Assembly (NCBI RefSeq): GCF_001014615.2
Contig: NZ_LBCQ02000007.1
Span: forward strand, 62,001-126,000
From: Aquamicrobium sp. LC103
GTDB taxonomy: Bacteria > Pseudomonadota > Alphaproteobacteria > Rhizobiales > Rhizobiaceae
Direction: 5' to 3'
DNA length: 64,000 bases
Shown: in pieces, positions 9,510-17,838 of the stretch
Position numbering within the stretch: the first letter of the stretch is position 1
Layout of the letters: each line of letters starts with the position of its first letter
Program-made: the position numbers and the translations under genes
Notes under the pieces: model-generated
Told to the model about the DNA's origin: nothing
What the model saw: only the letters and a program-made list of their open reading frames with translations
The model's database searches: none

Positions 9510-11353
9510 AGCCTCTCCTCCGCGCGTGCCGCGTCGAGCCTGACGGTTACCCGCGCTCCTCCGCCCGGCAGGTTTTCCGCGCGAATGGAGCCCGAGAACT
9601 CGCTGATGATCCCATACGAGATGGAAAGGCCCAGTCCCATCCCCTCATTGACCTCCTTCGTGGTGAAGAACGGATCGAACACCTTGTCGAGGTCGGCCTC
9701 CGGGAAGCCGGGTCCGTTGTCGGCAACCGTCACGACCACGTGCCGGCCGTCATGCGCCGCCGTGACCTGGATCCGGGGATCGGTGATGCCCTTGACGGCG
9801 TCGATGGAATTGCGGACCAGATTCGCCGCCACCTGCTCGAACGGCACCGCGCTTCCTAGCGCGGTGATCGCCGGGGCGTTCACCGCCAGCGTCAGCCCCG
9901 CCTCCCGGATCGCGTTGCGGGAGAGATCGATCGCGCGCTCGAGAGCGATGTCCACGCGGAAGGGCCGGCGTGCCGCCTGCCCGCCCTTGCGCGCGAAGGC
10001 GCGCAGATGGCCGGTGATGGCGGCGGCGCGGGCGGCGAGCTGGCCGATGCGGTCCAGCGTGGCGGTGACCTCGCCTTGTTCCCCGCGCGCCACCAGCATG
10101 GCCGCGCTCGCCGCCGAGGTCCGGATCGCACCCAGCGGCTGGTTGACTTCGTGCGCGATCGCGGCCGACATGCGCCCGAGGGCGGCGAGCTTCTCGGCCT
10201 GAAGCAATTCCGCCTGCGCGGCGCGAAGCCCGGCCTCGGCACGCTCGCGTTCGCCGATCTCCGTCATGAGCTGCCGGTTGGCGTCGGTCAGCTCGCGTGT
10301 GCGCAGGTTCACGCGGTCTTCCAGGAGCACGCGCGCGTTGCGCTCGTCGGTCAGGATGCGCTGGCGTTGCATGAAGGCGAGAACGAGCGCGAGCATCAGG
10401 GCGGATGCGCTGGCGCCGATGATCATGCCGTCGCGCCGCGCCGCGCGCACCGGTTCCGTTCCGGTCATGTGGTGCACCACCCAGCCGAGCTCCGGCAGGC
10501 GCGCGGACTGGGAGAGGAACACGCGTTCATTCCCATCGACGCGCAGATGCGGATTGTCCGCGTCGCCGCCCACGGTCTCCAGGGGCAGGGGAGGCGGCGG
10601 CCGCCCCGCATATTGCTGGGTCCGCGCGATTTCGTCCTGGGCGTCTTCCGAAAGCGGCGAGAGCGCCCGATACTTCCACGCCGCGTCGCTCGCCAGGAAC
10701 ACGATATCGTTCGCGTCGGTCACCAGCACGGATTCGTCGGCATCGGCCCAGACGGCTTCGACTTCATCGAATTCGACCTTGACCACCGCGACGCCGACGA
10801 CCCTGCCATCGGCCTCCACGGCCTGCGAGAGGAAATATCCCGGGCGGCTGGTCGTCGCGCCGATGGCGTAGAAGGCGCCGTGCTTTTGCTCCATCGCCAG
10901 CGTGAAGTAGGATCGGAAACTATAGTTCTGGCCAAGGAACGATGTCGGCTCGTTCCAGTTGCTGGCCGCAATGGTCAGCCCGTTGGCGTCCATGACGTAA
11001 AGGGCGGCCGCGCTCGAGGCATTGCTCAGGAGATCGAGCTTGCCGTTAAGTTTGTCGATGATCCGCGGATCACGGGGCGACAGCAACGCATCGCGCGAAT
11101 CCGGGTCGAGCGCCACGGCGAGCGGCAGATGGCTGTTCTGCAGGACGGTCGACCGCACCGAGGCGGCAACCAGACTGAGGCGTTGCTCGCCGGCCTGGCG
11201 CAGCGCGTGTTCCGCCGCTCTCTCCCAGAAGAGACCGGTTACGATGGAGGATCCGACAATGAGGCCCAGCCCGGCCGGAAGGAGCGCCGCACGCCCGGCC
11301 CTGAAGATGTTTAGCACGGGGCGAGTATAGGGTGGGCGAGCATTCCGTGGCAA
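9506..11353 (-). CDS. DctB-like membrane sensor histidine kinase
   Basis: About 615 residues. The start is uncertain: TTG at 11353 or GTG at 11317, neither with a good ribosome site. An N-terminal membrane helix (ALLPAGLGLIVGSSIVTGLF) is followed by a periplasmic PDC/Cache-type sensor region of about 260 residues (ASAAALYVMDANGLTIAASN, GQNYSFRSYF), a second helix near 310-330, a coiled linker, the HisKA phosphoacceptor H in AIAHEVNQPLGAIRTSA, and an HATPase domain (LVRNSIDAV, VADNGPGFP, GMGLGLSISYGII). The layout matches C4-dicarboxylate sensor DctB. It should phosphorylate the overlapping sigma-54 activator; the signal is probably the TAXI substrate. Confidence 0.9.
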
Positions 11354-11466
11354 TTGAACATGCGAACCAGCTCCCGCCGCCCTTCATTTCGCCGATGAGA
11401 TTTGTCCGTCCGTGCGGAGCCGCATGGAGACAGCGAGGCTGGAAATTCGTGATTGTTGAACCAAAG

Positions 11467-11541
11467 TGGCTCCCCGGGCCGGATTCGAACCAGCGACCAA
11501 CCGGTTAACAGCCGGTTGCTCTACCGCTGAGCTACCGGGGA
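11467..11541 (-). tRNA. tRNA-Asn (GTT)
   Basis: The minus strand folds into a full cloverleaf: acceptor TCCCCGG/CCGGGGA, D arm GCTC-GAGC, anticodon stem ACCGG/CCGGT with loop CTGTTAA (anticodon GTT), T arm GCTGG-TTCGAAT-CCGGC, and an encoded CCA at 11467-11469. It marks the left edge of the accessory block that ends at tRNA-Cys. Confidence 0.97.
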
Positions 11542-11756
11542 ACAGCCTGCTCGCGAGAACGAGGCTGCCTATAGCAAACAGTTTTCCGCTTTGCAAAGCT
11601 CCAATCTTCAATTTGCCGACATAAATTGCCGGGCAGGGCGTTTTGGCCGCATCCTCCCAAGATTCCGGGCTGGTAACGCCACAATTCAATGTGCATATCG
11701 ATGTCGTGCGGACGCATGGCGGCGGCACGCTTCGAAACATCGTAGAAACGACGGCA

Positions 11757-12095
11757 ATGCAGGATCAGGAAACCAGTCCAAAGCGCAAGATATCGGTGTT
11801 AGGCCGCGATTTCTCGATGCCGCGGTCGCGCCGCGGCCGCATCGCGATCGGGGCGGCGCTCGTCGTCCTCGGCTGTTTCGGCTTCCTGCCCGTGCTCGGC
11901 TTCTGGATGATTCCGCTCGGCATCCTGGTGCTTTCCTATGAATTCGCCATGATCAGGCGCGCGCGCAGGCGCTCCGTCGTCTGGTGGGCGAACCAGCGCG
12001 GCCGCCGCAACGGCGAAAATTCGCGTGCCTCCGCCGGCAAGGCGCGAGGCGGAACGGCGCGCGATGCCCGTTCCGAGGGAAACCTCCCGGAATGA
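11757..12095 (+). CDS. Small membrane protein, possibly PGPGW family
   Basis: 112 residues from ATG; longer in-frame starts exist upstream. A basic N-terminus (PKRKISVLGRDFSMPRSRRGR) precedes two close hydrophobic helices (IAIGAALVVLGCFGFLPVLG and FWMIPLGILVLSYEFA), then a strongly basic tail RRARRRSVVWWANQRGRR. The hairpin of two helices with a G-x-W/F turn and a following Arg cluster resembles the putative transmembrane PGPGW family, but the signature is not exact. It is convergent with the methyltransferase gene (59 bases apart). Function unknown. Confidence 0.6.
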   Translation: MQDQETSPKRKISVLGRDFSMPRSRRGRIAIGAALVVLGCFGFLPVLGFWMIPLGILVLSYEFAMIRRARRRSVVWWANQRGRRNGENSRASAGKARGGTARDARSEGNLPE

Positions 12096-12154
12096 TTCGG
12101 TGGCTCGAACAACCGGACGTTTCGCGTCGCGCGCGGATGCCGTGGGCTAGGCAC

Positions 12155-13768
12155 TCAGTGAGGAATCGGGCGCCAATCCGATCCGCCGGACCTGCTTTCC
12201 CAACGTTGCTGCAATTCGGGTTGCGCCTGCGGCTTCGGTTTGTTCCACCGGAGGTCCGCTGTCGCTTTCCATGTGTCCTCCGTAGCCGTTTCCGAACGAC
12301 GGAATGCAAGGAAAATTCCAGATGAATGTGCGGGTTCGTAGACGAGTCCGTTGGTGTGCATCGCATCGAACACGGTGCGAATGCCGGCTGCATGAATGAT
12401 GGGCGGGTGAATTTCGATCAAGGCGAAATCGAACATCGAGAGGTCGGCTCCGCGCAACAACTCCACTTCAGCGCCCTCTATATCGCAGAGAAGCACATTG
12501 GGTCGCGCTAGCTGGACCATCTTTTCGAGCGAAACGACCGGAACTTCTACCTCGCTGCGCCCGATGCCGACGGTTTTTGTAGAGTTCGCGGTGTAGTTGG
12601 GAGCCAGGGCAAAACGTACCGAACCTTGCTCGATTTGTTGGGGGTCCGAGGTAACAATGCAATTGTGGACTTCGATGTTGGAAACGCCGTTCAGTCGATG
12701 TGTTTCCTTCATCACGGGAATTAGCCTCGCGTCGGCTTCAACCACGTGATGCGCCGCGATCCTGTGCGCTTTGTTGATGGCTGAAGAAACCACCCCAACA
12801 CCGCCTCCAAGTTCAAGAATGCGCTCGCCGCCGGTCAGCATCGCAATCATCGCTTTTGCTTCATTGACCTCGTAGTTACCGGCCTTGAAGGAATTCTTCA
12901 GTCGGTCCGAAATCAACGGGGAATCGGCAATTACGACGTCGAGCGCCGTGTGATGGTGACTGGATTTCTCGTTCGGCGTGTCCTCGATTTTTTCGGCGGG
13001 GGTTTTCGCGTTTCGACTAAAAATCTTCACTTCGCTTCTCCCGGTTCTTTCCCGAAGTTTTAAATCGTCCTTTTCGAGAATGAAGAAAGTATTGCTGTCT
13101 AGTTTGCTTGCTGACCCTTCTGGAATATTATGGCGAGCCATCTTTTCCAGCATTGCGCCGTGCAATTTGTAGGGTCTCAAATTAAAAGCCATCCCCAGCA
13201 CTCTGTCGAAATCCTTGGGGCCATATCTGCGCACATGATCGAACTGCCCAAAACGCGCGGTGCGCTCCTCCCTCGACAAGCTTCCGAAGTCAGCGGCATA
13301 GTTTCCGGGCATGATCGGCACGCAGAAGATATGCTTGCCTTCGGGTTTCAAAGCACGATGAAGATGCCACATCACCGACGTTATGTCGCAAGGAACGTGC
13401 TCCATGACGTGGCAATGAAGGATGAGATCAAAATTCTCAGTTGGAAGTTTTTCTGCATCGGTTACAAGGTCGAATGATTGGACATTTAGGTCGTCTGGGT
13501 ACATCTTTGGATTGAGATCGTACGCGTTATAACCGCTTCCGACGATCTTCTTTATGTTTCTTCCGAGACCTGCCTCCGGTGCCAGATGAAAAACCTGCTG
13601 ACCTCGCCGTAGAATATTTTCTTCATCGAGAATAAGCTGAAAAATTCGGGTTCTTTCCATCGAAAGACATTCCGAGCATCTTGCATTTGGCCGCGTCCTG
13701 AATCTCTCGAAGCGGGTGCTTCCACACACATTGCACATCGGCGTCAAGGCGCGGGCACTCTCGGGCAT
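12155..13768 (-). CDS. Two-domain SAM-dependent methyltransferase (zinc-ribbon class I domain plus FkbM domain)
   Basis: 537 residues; ATG at 13768 chosen because GGGAGGT lies 4 bases upstream. The N-terminus carries a zinc-ribbon-like pattern, CNVCGS then CSECLS, followed by a class I methyltransferase region (VFHLAPEAGLGRNIKK, DLILHCHVMEHVP, HIFCVPIMPG). After a charged linker at about 240-275, a second methyltransferase has motif I RILELGGGVGVVSSAI and the FkbM-type LLCDIEGAEVELLRG. Two catalytic domains in one chain suggest sequential methylation of a glycan or lipid-linked sugar. Base composition is visibly lower in GC than the flanking core genes. It neighbours a pyruvyl transferase. 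Substrate unknown. Confidence 0.8.
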   Translation of the reverse strand: MPESARALTPMCNVCGSTRFERFRTRPNARCSECLSMERTRIFQLILDEENILRRGQQVFHLAPEAGLGRNIKKIVGSGYNAYDLNPKMYPDDLNVQSFDLVTDAEKLPTENFDLILHCHVMEHVPCDITSVMWHLHRALKPEGKHIFCVPIMPGNYAADFGSLSREERTARFGQFDHVRRYGPKDFDRVLGMAFNLRPYKLHGAMLEKMARHNIPEGSASKLDSNTFFILEKDDLKLRERTGRSEVKIFSRNAKTPAEKIEDTPNEKSSHHHTALDVVIADSPLISDRLKNSFKAGNYEVNEAKAMIAMLTGGERILELGGGVGVVSSAINKAHRIAAHHVVEADARLIPVMKETHRLNGVSNIEVHNCIVTSDPQQIEQGSVRFALAPNYTANSTKTVGIGRSEVEVPVVSLEKMVQLARPNVLLCDIEGAEVELLRGADLSMFDFALIEIHPPIIHAAGIRTVFDAMHTNGLVYEPAHSSGIFLAFRRSETATEDTWKATADLRWNKPKPQAQPELQQRWESRSGGSDWRPIPH

Positions 13769-13961
13769 GTGTACCTCCCAACGAAACAACCCAATAGGTG
13801 ATCGTGGCTACCTTCTGGAAAGTCAATTCACTAATCAAGACCGTCTGATCGGTTTTGAGACCGGCGAGTTATTGCCATAAAAGATAGATTTTCTTAGTTG
13901 GCTCTATTTTTACACAACCGAAGGGTGTTCGTTGCATTGCAGAACGGAGGTTCATCTCCCC

Positions 13962-14924
13962 TTACCGGCGCGCCGTCGCGATTTTTTGTCTGGCCGCCTG
14001 CAGGAAGTCCGCTCGCACCGCACTCACATCGACAGCGGGCGGATACCAATCGATCTGTTCAAATTTGTCAGGCGTGTAGATAGGCGCCCATTTTTCTATC
14101 AGGCTGAAACGCGCATCGTTGCGCACCCTGCAGATGATGGTCGGGATGCCAAACGCCATGCACGGTGTCGCGACGTGGTGAAGCGACGTCAAGACCAGCG
14201 TCGCCTCCCGCCGATATCGGGCGAACAGCGCCTCCTCATGGCGTTCCGCTTCTCGCTGCATTTCCGCGTCGAGCGGAAAGCGGCTTTCGTGGAAACGGTG
14301 GTAGATAAGGTCCGCGTCGGCGAGAAGACGTTCGGGTATGCTCCTGAACACCACCGGCGGCAGGCGACCGGCATTGCGCCCGTAGACGATCAGCAGCTTC
14401 GGCGTCTTCGGCTCCTCCTCTCGACGCGGAAGGGTCAAGGTCGCGCAACCCGTCGTGAAAGCGTCGATACCGTGCTTTTTCATCCGTGCGGTCGTCGCCT
14501 CGTCGCGGCAGCCGATGGGTTGGTGCTTTCTAAGCAGTTCCTGTTGTTCCTTGATCACCTGTTCTGAAGCGTGGAACCCTATGAAAACGGGCGTGATCGC
14601 GGCCGGCAACGGGAAACACGACGAATAAAACACGCCATTCATCAGCAGAATGGCAGGTTCGCCGTCATACTGAGGCAGCGCGTCGCGATTGATGTCGACC
14701 ATCTGATCGTCGTGAATGCCGAGCTGCCGGTAGACATGGCGGACGGCGATCGACTGGGCGTTGTCGCCGAGATTTGTCTCGTAATAGCCCTGGCTGGAAA
14801 GTTCTTCGCGGAAATTGGCGAAGCTGTCGTAGCCGAAGGTGAGAACTCCGAATTTCACTTCGGCTCGCACGTCGCCCCGTTTGCTGCCGTCGATATCTCG
14901 GAACCACTTCTTCCAGAAATTCAT
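13962..14924 (-). CDS. Polysaccharide pyruvyl transferase family protein
   Basis: 320 residues with GAAGAGAG before the ATG. Family marks: YYETNLGDNAQSIAVRHV near residue 50, a strand-turn AILLMNGVFYSSC, and in the C-terminal half LVLTSLHHVATPCMAFGIPTII, which holds the conserved histidines of the donor site. Such enzymes move enolpyruvate from PEP onto sugars of exopolysaccharides or wall glycans, forming pyruvyl ketals. It lies between the two-domain methyltransferase and the type I secretion operon, all on the minus strand, 159 bases after the repeat protein. The acceptor sugar cannot be told from sequence. Confidence 0.8.
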   Translation of the reverse strand: MNFWKKWFRDIDGSKRGDVRAEVKFGVLTFGYDSFANFREELSSQGYYETNLGDNAQSIAVRHVYRQLGIHDDQMVDINRDALPQYDGEPAILLMNGVFYSSCFPLPAAITPVFIGFHASEQVIKEQQELLRKHQPIGCRDEATTARMKKHGIDAFTTGCATLTLPRREEEPKTPKLLIVYGRNAGRLPPVVFRSIPERLLADADLIYHRFHESRFPLDAEMQREAERHEEALFARYRREATLVLTSLHHVATPCMAFGIPTIICRVRNDARFSLIEKWAPIYTPDKFEQIDWYPPAVDVSAVRADFLQAARQKIATARR

Positions 14925-15083
14925 CTCTCTTCACATGCGCATAAGTAGCGGTCTCAATACCAGCGGCGCGGGGAGGGGCAGCGAGCCAGACCGAATCGCG
15001 AGGCCGCCCGCGCGTGGCTTGGCGCGCATCCTGCCCTTCGCGCGCCGAAGCGGCAATGCCGCTCCGTGGGCGAAACGGTAAAT

Positions 15084-16514
15084 CTAGGTTAGTCCGTGTA
15101 ACAGGGAGCCGTGGGAATTGCCGAGATCGGGATGCTCGGCCGCATCGAAGTTCGGCTGGCCTATGAACGTCAGCAATGGAGCGAGCGTCCCCAGCAGCCC
15201 TTCCGTAAGCTGCAAGGCCTGATGGGCCGCCTCGAATATATCCGGTTGGTCCCCGGCCGATGCCGAAACGGAGGCTTCCGTCGTGGTCAGGCTCGGTTGC
15301 GCCGTCTGGTCGCTCGAATCCGCACCAAACCCGTCAGTCACCGACGATATGCCCTTGGTCAGGGCGTCCACGGTTCCTCCCAGGAGATTTCCCAGTCCGG
15401 AGACGGTGGAAACGAGCGTGTCGCCGACCTTGCCGGCCGTGTCCGCGACGGATCCGACCAGATTGGGCAGAAGTCCGTCCTTGCCGGCCACGACGTCGAC
15501 CACGCCCGGCAGGAGGCCGTTCTCGCCGGCAACGGCGTCGACAACGCCGGGCAGGAGCCCCTCTTCGCTGGTCACCGCGCCGACCACGTTGGAAAGCAGG
15601 CCATCGTCGCCGGCCACGATATCCACCACACCGGGGAGAAGGCCATTCTCGCCGGCAACGGCGTCCACCACTCCCGGGAGAAGTCCGTCTTCGCCGGCCA
15701 CGATGTCGACCACGCCGGGAAGCAGGCCGTCTTCGCCGGCGACGATATCGACCACACCGGGGAGGAGACCGTCTTCGCCGGCCACGGCGTCAATTACACC
15801 CGGGAGAAGACCCTCTTCTCCGGCTACGACGTCGATCACTCCGGGCAGGAGGCCCGACTGACCGTCCGAACCGTCGTTTCCGCCGATGATATCCGTTATC
15901 GGATCGATAATCTCCGACCCCGATCCGACGGGCTCGGTGACCTGGGTCACGGGAGCCGCCACATCCGGCAGCAACGCGCTGCCGCTGCCGCCTCCGGCGC
16001 TCGCTGCCGGGCCGGACTCGGTCCCGACCGCCGCGACGAGCTGGGCCGCGTCCTGCGAGCTCTGGGCCGGCATGCCGTTGCCTCCATCCTCCTGCTGGAT
16101 CGGAGGCGTTGCGGCTTGCGCATCGCTCGCAGCCGTTTCCGCCGCCGCGACATCCGCCGGCTGCGGCATGTTCAGGGCCGCCATGTCGACGCCTGCATTC
16201 ATCGCCGCTTGGTCGGGGTCCGCCGCGGTCATGCTGACGGCGATCTCCTGCCCGTCATATGTCGCATGTCCGACGATCGTCGGTTGAGCTTCGGCTCGCA
16301 GCGATTCGTCGGGCGAGCTCGCGTTTTGATGGTCGTCCTGGCTCAGATTGGCGGCTGCCGCCCTTTCCTGCTCGAGGAGACTGATTCCGAGGCCGAGGGC
16401 GCCAGCCGTCAGGGTGAAGGCCAGGGTACCGTCTGATTTCGCGGGAGCGGATTTGCCGGCTTCCGATTTGGAGTCCGCCCGACGCCCCTTGTGATTGCTC
16501 GCCTTGCTCGACAT
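15084..16514 (-). CDS. Tandem 14-residue repeat protein, last gene of a type I secretion operon
   Basis: 476 residues of no family I recognise. Basic Ser/Lys/Ala-rich N-terminus, then one hydrophobic segment at residues 29-47 (TLAFTLTAGALGLGISLLE), an acidic Ala/Gln-rich region to about 200, ten tandem units of the type GLLPGVVDIVAGED at residues 221-360, and a tail with further amphipathic GLGNLLGGTVDALTKG-like segments. No canonical RTX nonapeptides and no cysteine. It starts 10 bases after the HlyD-like gene, so it is co-transcribed with the exporter. A secreted or surface-attached structural protein is the best guess; an inner-membrane-anchored partner of the exporter is the alternative, because of the N-terminal helix. 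Confidence 0.65.
   Translation of the reverse strand: MSSKASNHKGRRADSKSEAGKSAPAKSDGTLAFTLTAGALGLGISLLEQERAAAANLSQDDHQNASSPDESLRAEAQPTIVGHATYDGQEIAVSMTAADPDQAAMNAGVDMAALNMPQPADVAAAETAASDAQAATPPIQQEDGGNGMPAQSSQDAAQLVAAVGTESGPAASAGGGSGSALLPDVAAPVTQVTEPVGSGSEIIDPITDIIGGNDGSDGQSGLLPGVIDVVAGEEGLLPGVIDAVAGEDGLLPGVVDIVAGEDGLLPGVVDIVAGEDGLLPGVVDAVAGENGLLPGVVDIVAGDDGLLSNVVGAVTSEEGLLPGVVDAVAGENGLLPGVVDVVAGKDGLLPNLVGSVADTAGKVGDTLVSTVSGLGNLLGGTVDALTKGISSVTDGFGADSSDQTAQPSLTTTEASVSASAGDQPDIFEAAHQALQLTEGLLGTLAPLLTFIGQPNFDAAEHPDLGNSHGSLLHGLT
15435..15854 (-). repeat. Ten tandem 42-base repeats inside the secretion-operon repeat protein
   Basis: Each 42-base unit encodes a 14-residue motif of the form GLLPGV(V/I)D(A/I/V)VAGE(D/N/E). 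Units 1-6, 8 and 9 are close to the consensus, unit 7 (GLLSNVVGAVTSEE) and unit 10 (GLLPNLVGSVADTA) are degenerate. DNA identity between units is lower than protein identity, so this is an old array under protein-level selection rather than a recent slippage product. Confidence 0.9.
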
Positions 16515-16524
16515 TTGATGAACC

Positions 16525-17838
16525 TCACTGTTCCCGAAATGCGTATCCTATTTCGTCAAGCAGTGGTCCGAGCAGATAGGCCGCGAGCGTTCGCGACTTT
16601 GTCGTCACCACCACTTCCGCCGGCATTCCCGGCTGCAGTCTCACTTTCGATTTCTCGGCATCTTCCACATTGAGCTTGGTCCGCACGGAGAAATAGCTCG
16701 CCCCGGACGTCGAATCGGTGAGCTTGTCCGCCGATACGCTGATGATCTCGCCCCTTAGTTGCGGGCGGTCGTTCCTGGGAATGCCGATCAGCCTTATGTC
16801 CGCCTCCAAGCCCGGTTGGACATAATTGATGTCGGACAGGGGCAGCCGCGCCTCGACGATCATCGGGTTGTCGTCCGGCACGATATCCATCAGGCGGGCG
16901 CCGGCCTGAATGACGCCGCCTTCGGTGAAGACGGACAGGCCGACGATAGAGCCGCTCACGGGGGCCTTGAGCACCGTTCGGTTCATGACGTCCTGCGCGG
17001 CGTCGAACCTCGGCCGCGCCTCGGCCAGGGAAGATTGCGTCCTCCGAATCTGGTCGGTGATATCGCTTATCCATCCGCGGTCGAGCTTGGCGACCGCCAG
17101 TTCAGCCTCGCTGATGGCTTCCTTGGCGCTGGCTATCTCGGCCATCTGCGAGCCTTTGTCGGCGAGCATCTGCGCCGAGGCTCTTTCCAGCTCCAATATG
17201 CGCGTTCTCGGCGTATATCCGGAGACAAGCAGTTCCCGCGCGCCGGCGATCTCCTCGTCCAGCGACGCACCCCGCCTCGAAAGACCTTCCACCTGGGCGC
17301 TCAGTCCGGAGATCTTCTCCCGAAGCTGCACGACCTTCGAGCTGAGCATTCCCTTCTCGGCATCGTATTGCTGCTCGCGTGCGAGCATGACGGCGCGCTC
17401 GTTGGCGATCGCTTCCTCCATGCCGGGGCGCGGCTGGTTTTCCTTCTCGAAATCCTCCAGGCACGCAGGCCCGGCGCTGTCGCGCTCGCATATCAGTCGG
17501 GCCTGTTCCGCGAGCAGCGCCACAACCTCTGCATTGGCGATATCGAATTTCGCCCGCGCCTCCGTGACATCGAGCTCGATCAAGGCTTGCCCGCGTTCGA
17601 CATGCTGGCCTTCCGCGACCAGCAGCCGCGAGATCACGCCGCCGTAGGGATGCTCGACCGACTGCCTCTGCCCTTGCACCTGAAGGCTGCCTTCGGCGAT
17701 CGCGGCGCTCGAGAGGGGCGCCATATAACCCCAGGTGAGGAACAGGATCGCGAAGGCGAGCAGAGCCGCCAGTCCCCACAGCGCCGGTCGCAGCGGGTCG
17801 CGGTATGAGGCGATATCGGCGCGCGCTGCGATGCTCAT
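16525..17838 (-). CDS. HlyD/PrsE-family membrane fusion protein of a type I secretion system
   Basis: 437 residues. A single inner-membrane helix at about residues 18-40 follows a short cytoplasmic N-terminus. Then come a beta-barrel/lipoyl half-motif (EGSLQVQGQRQSVEHPYGGV, LLVAEGQHVERGQALIELD), a long coiled-coil hairpin at about 90-290 (EQQYDAEKGMLSSKVVQLRE), the second lipoyl half (VLKAPVSGSIVGLSVFTEGG) and a C-terminal barrel ending in PGMPAEVVVTTKSRTLAAYL. It bridges the ABC transporter to a TolC channel. The start overlaps the ATPase stop by 4 bases. A general TolC is encoded at 24248. Confidence 0.92.
   Translation of the reverse strand: MSIAARADIASYRDPLRPALWGLAALLAFAILFLTWGYMAPLSSAAIAEGSLQVQGQRQSVEHPYGGVISRLLVAEGQHVERGQALIELDVTEARAKFDIANAEVVALLAEQARLICERDSAGPACLEDFEKENQPRPGMEEAIANERAVMLAREQQYDAEKGMLSSKVVQLREKISGLSAQVEGLSRRGASLDEEIAGARELLVSGYTPRTRILELERASAQMLADKGSQMAEIASAKEAISEAELAVAKLDRGWISDITDQIRRTQSSLAEARPRFDAAQDVMNRTVLKAPVSGSIVGLSVFTEGGVIQAGARLMDIVPDDNPMIVEARLPLSDINYVQPGLEADIRLIGIPRNDRPQLRGEIISVSADKLTDSTSGASYFSVRTKLNVEDAEKSKVRLQPGMPAEVVVTTKSRTLAAYLLGPLLDEIGYAFREQ

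Noticed and set aside
15435-15854. Possible CRISPR-like array
   Set aside because: The 42-base periodicity is continuous, in frame and codes for a 14-residue motif; there are no spacers.
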